Of a DNA stretch of 26,885 nt, positions 23,475 to 26,885 are shown piece after piece. Under the pieces are notes generated by a model. The model was not told where the DNA came from. It did not search any database and saw nothing but the letters and a program-made list of their open reading frames with translations. Position numbers and translations under genes: made by a program. Each line of letters starts with the position of its first letter. The stretch's first letter is position 1. The DNA is from Nitratiruptor sp. (GTDB lineage Bacteria > Campylobacterota > Campylobacteria > Campylobacterales > Nitratiruptoraceae): assembly GCA_015494595.1 (NCBI GenBank), contig WGAX01000059.1, forward strand, positions 1 to 26,885. Direction: 5' to 3'.

Positions 23475-24776
23475 GTGAAAAAGAAGCTTTATATTGAAAC
23501 ATTAGGTTGTGCAATGAATGTGCGCGATAGTGAGCATATGATTGCAGAATTGACGCAAAAAGAGGATTTTACGTTAACTAACTCTTTAGAGGATGCCGAT
23601 CTTATTCTTATCAATACCTGCTCTGTGCGTGAAAAACCTGTACACAAACTCTTTTCAGAAATTGGCTACTTTAATAAAAAGAAGAAGGCTGATGCCAAGA
23701 TTGGGGTATGCGGCTGCACGGCAAGCCATTTGGGCGAAGAGATTATCAAAAAAGCGCCGTATGTAAGTTTTGTATTGGGTGCACGCAATGTCTCAAAAAT
23801 TACAGAAGTTATCAAAAAACCAAAAGCTGTAGAGGTAGATTTGGATTACGATGAGAGTACCTATGCCTTTAGTGATTTTCGCTCCTCCCCTTATAAAGCC
23901 TTTATCAACATCTCTATAGGGTGTGATAAAAAGTGCACCTTTTGTATTGTGCCAAATACCAGAGGCGAAGAGATATCCATTCCGCCAGAGCTTATTGTGC
24001 AAGAGGCCAAAAAAGCTGCTAAAAACGGGGCAAAAGAGATCTTTTTGCTTGGGCAAAATGTTAACAATTATGGCAGGCGCTTTAGCGATAAAGAGCGTAA
24101 CATTGACTTTACTGATCTACTTAAGATGGTAAGTGAAATAGAGGAGGTTAAGCGTATCCGTTTTACCTCTCCACACCCTTTGCATATGGATGATAGATTT
24201 TTGGAGGAGTTTGCAAACAATCCAAAAATTTGCAAATCTATGCATATGCCTTTGCAAAGCGGTAGCACCAAGATTTTACGCGCTATGAAGCGGGGTTACA
24301 CAAAAGAGTGGTTTTTAGATAGGGCTATGAAACTGCGAGAGATGGTGCCAGATGTACATATATCTACCGATATTATTGTAGGATTTCCTGGTGAGAGTGA
24401 GGAGGATTTTGCCCATACCATTGATGTGGTCAAAGAGGTTGGCTTTGAGCAGATTTTTAGCTTCAAATACTCTCCCCGCCCCCTCACTCCTGCCAAAGAC
24501 TACCCAAATCAAGTGGATGATAGTACGGCTTCAAAAAGGCTCTCCTATTTGCAGGAGCTGCATTTCTCAATGCTTGATACCATCAGCCAAAAAGAGCTTG
24601 GTAAGGTTTATGAGGTCTATTTTGAGGAGCTTAAACCCGGTGGCTATGTGGCTGGCAGAAGCTCCAACAACTGGATTGTAAAAGTTAAAGGAAGTGAGGA
24701 GCTTCTTGGAAAATTTGTAGATGTAAAGATTACCAAAACTGGTAGGCTCTCCTTGGAGGGAGAGCTCATTGCTTGA
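23475..24776 (+). CDS. miaB: tRNA-2-methylthio-N6-isopentenyladenosine synthase
   Basis: 433 residues. MiaB is a radical-SAM methylthiotransferase acting at A37. N-terminal auxiliary-cluster cysteines Cys12, Cys49 and Cys81, radical-SAM cluster CxxxCxxC (Cys150, Cys154, Cys157 in GCDKKCTFC), MPLQSGSTKILRAMKRGYT and a C-terminal TRAM domain. The GTG start has a GGGTAGG site just before it. The NTCSVREKP and NTRGEE segments favour MiaB over RimO. Confidence 0.96.
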   Translation: MKKKLYIETLGCAMNVRDSEHMIAELTQKEDFTLTNSLEDADLILINTCSVREKPVHKLFSEIGYFNKKKKADAKIGVCGCTASHLGEEIIKKAPYVSFVLGARNVSKITEVIKKPKAVEVDLDYDESTYAFSDFRSSPYKAFINISIGCDKKCTFCIVPNTRGEEISIPPELIVQEAKKAAKNGAKEIFLLGQNVNNYGRRFSDKERNIDFTDLLKMVSEIEEVKRIRFTSPHPLHMDDRFLEEFANNPKICKSMHMPLQSGSTKILRAMKRGYTKEWFLDRAMKLREMVPDVHISTDIIVGFPGESEEDFAHTIDVVKEVGFEQIFSFKYSPRPLTPAKDYPNQVDDSTASKRLSYLQELHFSMLDTISQKELGKVYEVYFEELKPGGYVAGRSSNNWIVKVKGSEELLGKFVDVKITKTGRLSLEGELIA

Positions 24777-25420
24777 TGAAGAATTTGCAGCGAAGAGTAC
24801 TAAAGTTTCTTGTACCACCTCTTGGTGCTCTTTTGATGCGAGCTATTTATGTAAGTTGCAAAAAAGAGTTTCATATTCCCAACAATCTTCCCCAAGAGCC
24901 CTTCATCGTAGCCTTTTGGCACGGTGAGCTTTTTATGCAGCCTTTTCTCTACAAAAGAGTCCGCCCATCCCATAAAATAGCAGTGATGATTAGTGAGCAT
25001 TTTGACGGGGAGCTGATTGCTAGAACAATTGAGCACTTTGGATTTGAGAGTATTCGAGGCTCTTCCAAAAAAGGGGGGGCAAGGGTGCTTATTAGTGCCA
25101 TTAAAAGATTAAAAGAGGGTTATGATATAGCGATTACGCCAGATGGTCCCCGGGGACCAAGATACAGCGTGGCGAGTGGGATTATTGCTCTTAGCCAAAA
25201 AACAGGAGCTAAAATTGTACCTTTTAGCTATAGGGCTGACAGCTATTGGCAGCTGGGTAGCTGGGATAGGTTTGTTATTCCAAAACCATTTAGCAAGTTA
25301 AGCTTTTTTGTGGGAGAGCCTTTTGATGTAGAGGGGATGAGTGAGAAGGAGGCTAAAGCGTTTATAAAGGAGCGAATGCTACAATACTCTCAGAAAGTGC
25401 AAAAGGAAAAGAGTGGCTAA
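24776..25420 (+). CDS. DUF374 lysophospholipid acyltransferase-like protein
   Basis: 214 residues from ATG 24776 (TTG 24773 is a possible start, adding one residue). The family resembles LPLAT acyltransferases but uses a different set of motifs: FWHGE near residue 43, SEHFDGELIA, GSSKKGGARVL and ITPDGPRGPRY. An N-terminal amphipathic or hydrophobic segment (1-24) suggests membrane association. The acyl acceptor is unknown, possibly lipid A or a phospholipid precursor. It shares a base with the miaB stop and overlaps the next gene by 8 bp. Confidence 0.85.
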   Translation: MKNLQRRVLKFLVPPLGALLMRAIYVSCKKEFHIPNNLPQEPFIVAFWHGELFMQPFLYKRVRPSHKIAVMISEHFDGELIARTIEHFGFESIRGSSKKGGARVLISAIKRLKEGYDIAITPDGPRGPRYSVASGIIALSQKTGAKIVPFSYRADSYWQLGSWDRFVIPKPFSKLSFFVGEPFDVEGMSEKEAKAFIKERMLQYSQKVQKEKSG

Positions 25421-26432
25421 GTGTGTTTTTTTTGATTCTGCTGCACAAACTATTCTTTTTCAAAAGCCAGCCAAGAGCTATACCATTGCTCTTTATATTG
25501 ATCAAAAAGGTTGGTATATTCAGTTAAATGTAAAAGAGTTGACGAAATGGAAAGCTATTGATACGACTGCTACTCTTCTCTCTCCTTTTAGTTACCTCTT
25601 TTTGCAATATAGAGCCTCTTTGCAAGAGAGAGCGCTTTTTATGCTTATTTTGAAAGAGCACTGCTATCTTGTCACCTTTGCCGAAGAGAAGCCTTTCTTT
25701 TGGAAAATTTATAAAGCGGGGGAAAATATAGATGTTGCAAGGTGTATTGAGGATTTTTTAAAGCGATTTTATGAGAAACCAGAGAGCTACTTTGTTGAAA
25801 AGATCTTTATCTATAACTTTAATAAACTGTTTACGATTGAGAGTAGTGAGTTGGAAGATAGGCTTTTGTTGCCTGTTGAAGTGGAGCATGGCTCTTTAGA
25901 GAAAATATGCGAGAGTGCTAGAGGGGCAGCTATAGATACGCACTCGCTTGGAGGGCCATTTTGGAAGAGGCATAAAAGCCTTTTACTAATTGGTTTTGCT
26001 GCATTTTTGATAGCGGGAGCATATGAGGGATATGTACGCTATATGATTGCGGGATATAAGCAAAAAATTGAGCATATTATTCAAAAACAGGTTGAGATTG
26101 CCAATAAAAATAATACCTATCAAGCACATTTGATGCGATTTAAGAAATTTCAGCCCATTGTAGAGGAGCTGAAGCAGCATAACGCTTATATAGCTTCTAA
26201 AATTCGCTCTCTTTTTGATCTTATTCCAGATGATGCCTATCTTACAAAAGCAGAGATTGGTGAAAATACTCTACTTTTTGAAGGGGTTTGTAGATCTAAA
26301 GAGCATCTCTTGCGCTCTTTGCATAGAAAATTGGCAAAGAATTTCCAAAAAAAGAGAATCAATTTTACAAAGAGTCCAAATGGATTTAAATTTCAAGCCC
26401 TCTATGAAGAGATAATTGATGAGAAGAGCTAG
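25413..26432 (+). CDS. bitopic membrane protein resembling GspL or a PilM-PilN fusion
   Basis: 339 residues, GTG start with AAAGGAAAAGA upstream. Cytoplasmic part (1-185) has strand/helix alternation such as LFMLILKEHCYLVTF and CIEDFLKRFY, similar to degenerate actin-like PilM/GspL domains. One membrane helix at about 189-206. Periplasmic part: coiled coil (212-265), then LFDLIPDDAYLTKAEIGEN and LLFEGVCRSKEHLLRSL, a PilN-type ferredoxin-like pattern. Together this matches the inner-membrane platform of type IV pili, type II secretion or competence systems. It overlaps the next gene by 14 bp. Assignment is by pattern, not by a recognised motif. Confidence 0.6.
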   Translation: MAKCVFFDSAAQTILFQKPAKSYTIALYIDQKGWYIQLNVKELTKWKAIDTTATLLSPFSYLFLQYRASLQERALFMLILKEHCYLVTFAEEKPFFWKIYKAGENIDVARCIEDFLKRFYEKPESYFVEKIFIYNFNKLFTIESSELEDRLLLPVEVEHGSLEKICESARGAAIDTHSLGGPFWKRHKSLLLIGFAAFLIAGAYEGYVRYMIAGYKQKIEHIIQKQVEIANKNNTYQAHLMRFKKFQPIVEELKQHNAYIASKIRSLFDLIPDDAYLTKAEIGENTLLFEGVCRSKEHLLRSLHRKLAKNFQKKRINFTKSPNGFKFQALYEEIIDEKS

Positions 26433-26885
26433 GATTGGGACAGACATAGTCCAGATGCTTTTGGTAATGATTGCCTTGATTGTGCTTCTTTATCTGTTTT
26501 TTGCCTTTTTTGTGATGGAAGATGTAAATAAACTGGAAAAACTAAAAGGAAAGTACAAATTACAACAGACGGTTACCTCTTATATGCAGCAAAATAATAG
26601 AGATTTGCAAAAGAGTGTTGCCAATTTGGATGAGACTATTGCTTATATGAATAAGCCTATAGATAAAGAGAAACTTTTAGAGCTCTTTTCACAATTTTTG
26701 CATAATGTAAGCATTATTAAAATAGAGGAGAAAAAGAGTAAAGATATTATTGTGACTACATACTATGTAGAGGGAGTTTTAAGCTCTATGCATAGCTTTT
26801 ATGATCTTATAGAGAGTTTGGAGCAAAAAAGGGTGCCTGTGCGCATAGATTATCCTATAACCTTTAAAAGACTCAGTAATAGGGA
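26419..26885 (+). CDS. PilO/GspM-like inner-membrane protein, cut by window edge
   Basis: The frame opens at ATG 26419, overlapping the previous gene by 14 bp, and runs without a stop to the edge: 155 residues visible. One N-terminal membrane helix (about 10-32, VQMLLVMIALIVLLYLFFAF), a coiled coil (35-75) and a beta/alpha segment with LELFSQFLHNVSIIKIEE and VEGVLSSMHSFYDLIESL, the layout of PilO or GspM, including the 'short helix over a sheet' periodicity. Following a PilN/GspL-like gene strengthens the call. A secretin gene would be expected further to the right. Confidence 0.6.
   Translation, partial: MRRARIGTDIVQMLLVMIALIVLLYLFFAFFVMEDVNKLEKLKGKYKLQQTVTSYMQQNNRDLQKSVANLDETIAYMNKPIDKEKLLELFSQFLHNVSIIKIEEKKSKDIIVTTYYVEGVLSSMHSFYDLIESLEQKRVPVRIDYPITFKRLSNR

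Noticed and set aside
24391..24681. Plus-strand open frame of 96 codons inside miaB
   Set aside because: Out-of-frame shadow; composition is random-like and it covers the conserved MiaB C-terminal coding region.
1..26885. Search for tRNA, rRNA, CRISPR arrays, insertion sequences or phage genes
   Set aside because: No cloverleaf-like sequence, direct-repeat array, transposase or integrase was seen, and gaps are too small to hold most of these.

Overview
The window reads as a densely packed chromosomal segment of a Campylobacterota (Epsilonproteobacteria) genome. The evidence is AT-rich codon use, near-zero intergenic space with ATGA/TAATG start-stop overlaps, frequent TTG/GTG starts, and gene neighbourhoods that I remember from Helicobacter pylori and Campylobacter jejuni. 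The mix of blocks and the OprD-like porin suggest a free-living or vent-type member (Nitratiruptor/Sulfurovum-like), but I cannot fix the genus from sequence alone. No rRNA, tRNA, CRISPR, insertion sequence or prophage was seen, and no intergenic gap exceeds about 150 bp.

Layout. (1) 1-6082: the end of a U32-family protein (TrhP-like), a small membrane protein, purE, a DUF89 metal phosphatase, a glutaredoxin, glyQ, nif3-like, an HP0958/FlgZ-like coiled-coil zinc-ribbon protein, waaA and a DUF167 gene, almost all overlapping. (2) 6095-10381: an RluA-family pseudouridine synthase with its own promoter, ffh, then rpsP-khpA-rimM-trmD-rplS. (3) 10396-14750: a NucT-like phospholipase-D nuclease on the minus strand, divergent from a degenerate receiver protein with an acidic tail, then gmk, tatA, argS and rsfS. 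(4) 14674-19029: nadD on the minus strand, tail-to-tail and overlapping with rsfS, divergent from a gap-pgk-tpiA-fabI operon. (5) 19064-20419: a strongly expressed porin monocistron with an extended -10 promoter and a strong terminator. (6) 20431-21972: a secreted KPDGTW-repeat protein coupled to a lone DppB-like permease. (7) 21975-23072: nusA on the minus strand. (8) 23182-26885: an HP0268-like small protein, miaB, a DUF374 acyltransferase, and two membrane proteins resembling the GspL/PilN and GspM/PilO platform, the second cut by the window edge.

Most of this is core metabolism and information processing: ribosome biogenesis and tRNA modification, protein targeting (Ffh, TatA), central carbon metabolism, fatty-acid synthesis and LPS core. 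No whole new system is evident. The parts least explained are the GspL/PilN-PilO-like pair at the right edge, the receiver/acidic-tail protein before gmk, the permease/KPDGTW pair, the antisense overlap of rsfS and nadD, and several hairpins in leader or stop-codon positions.
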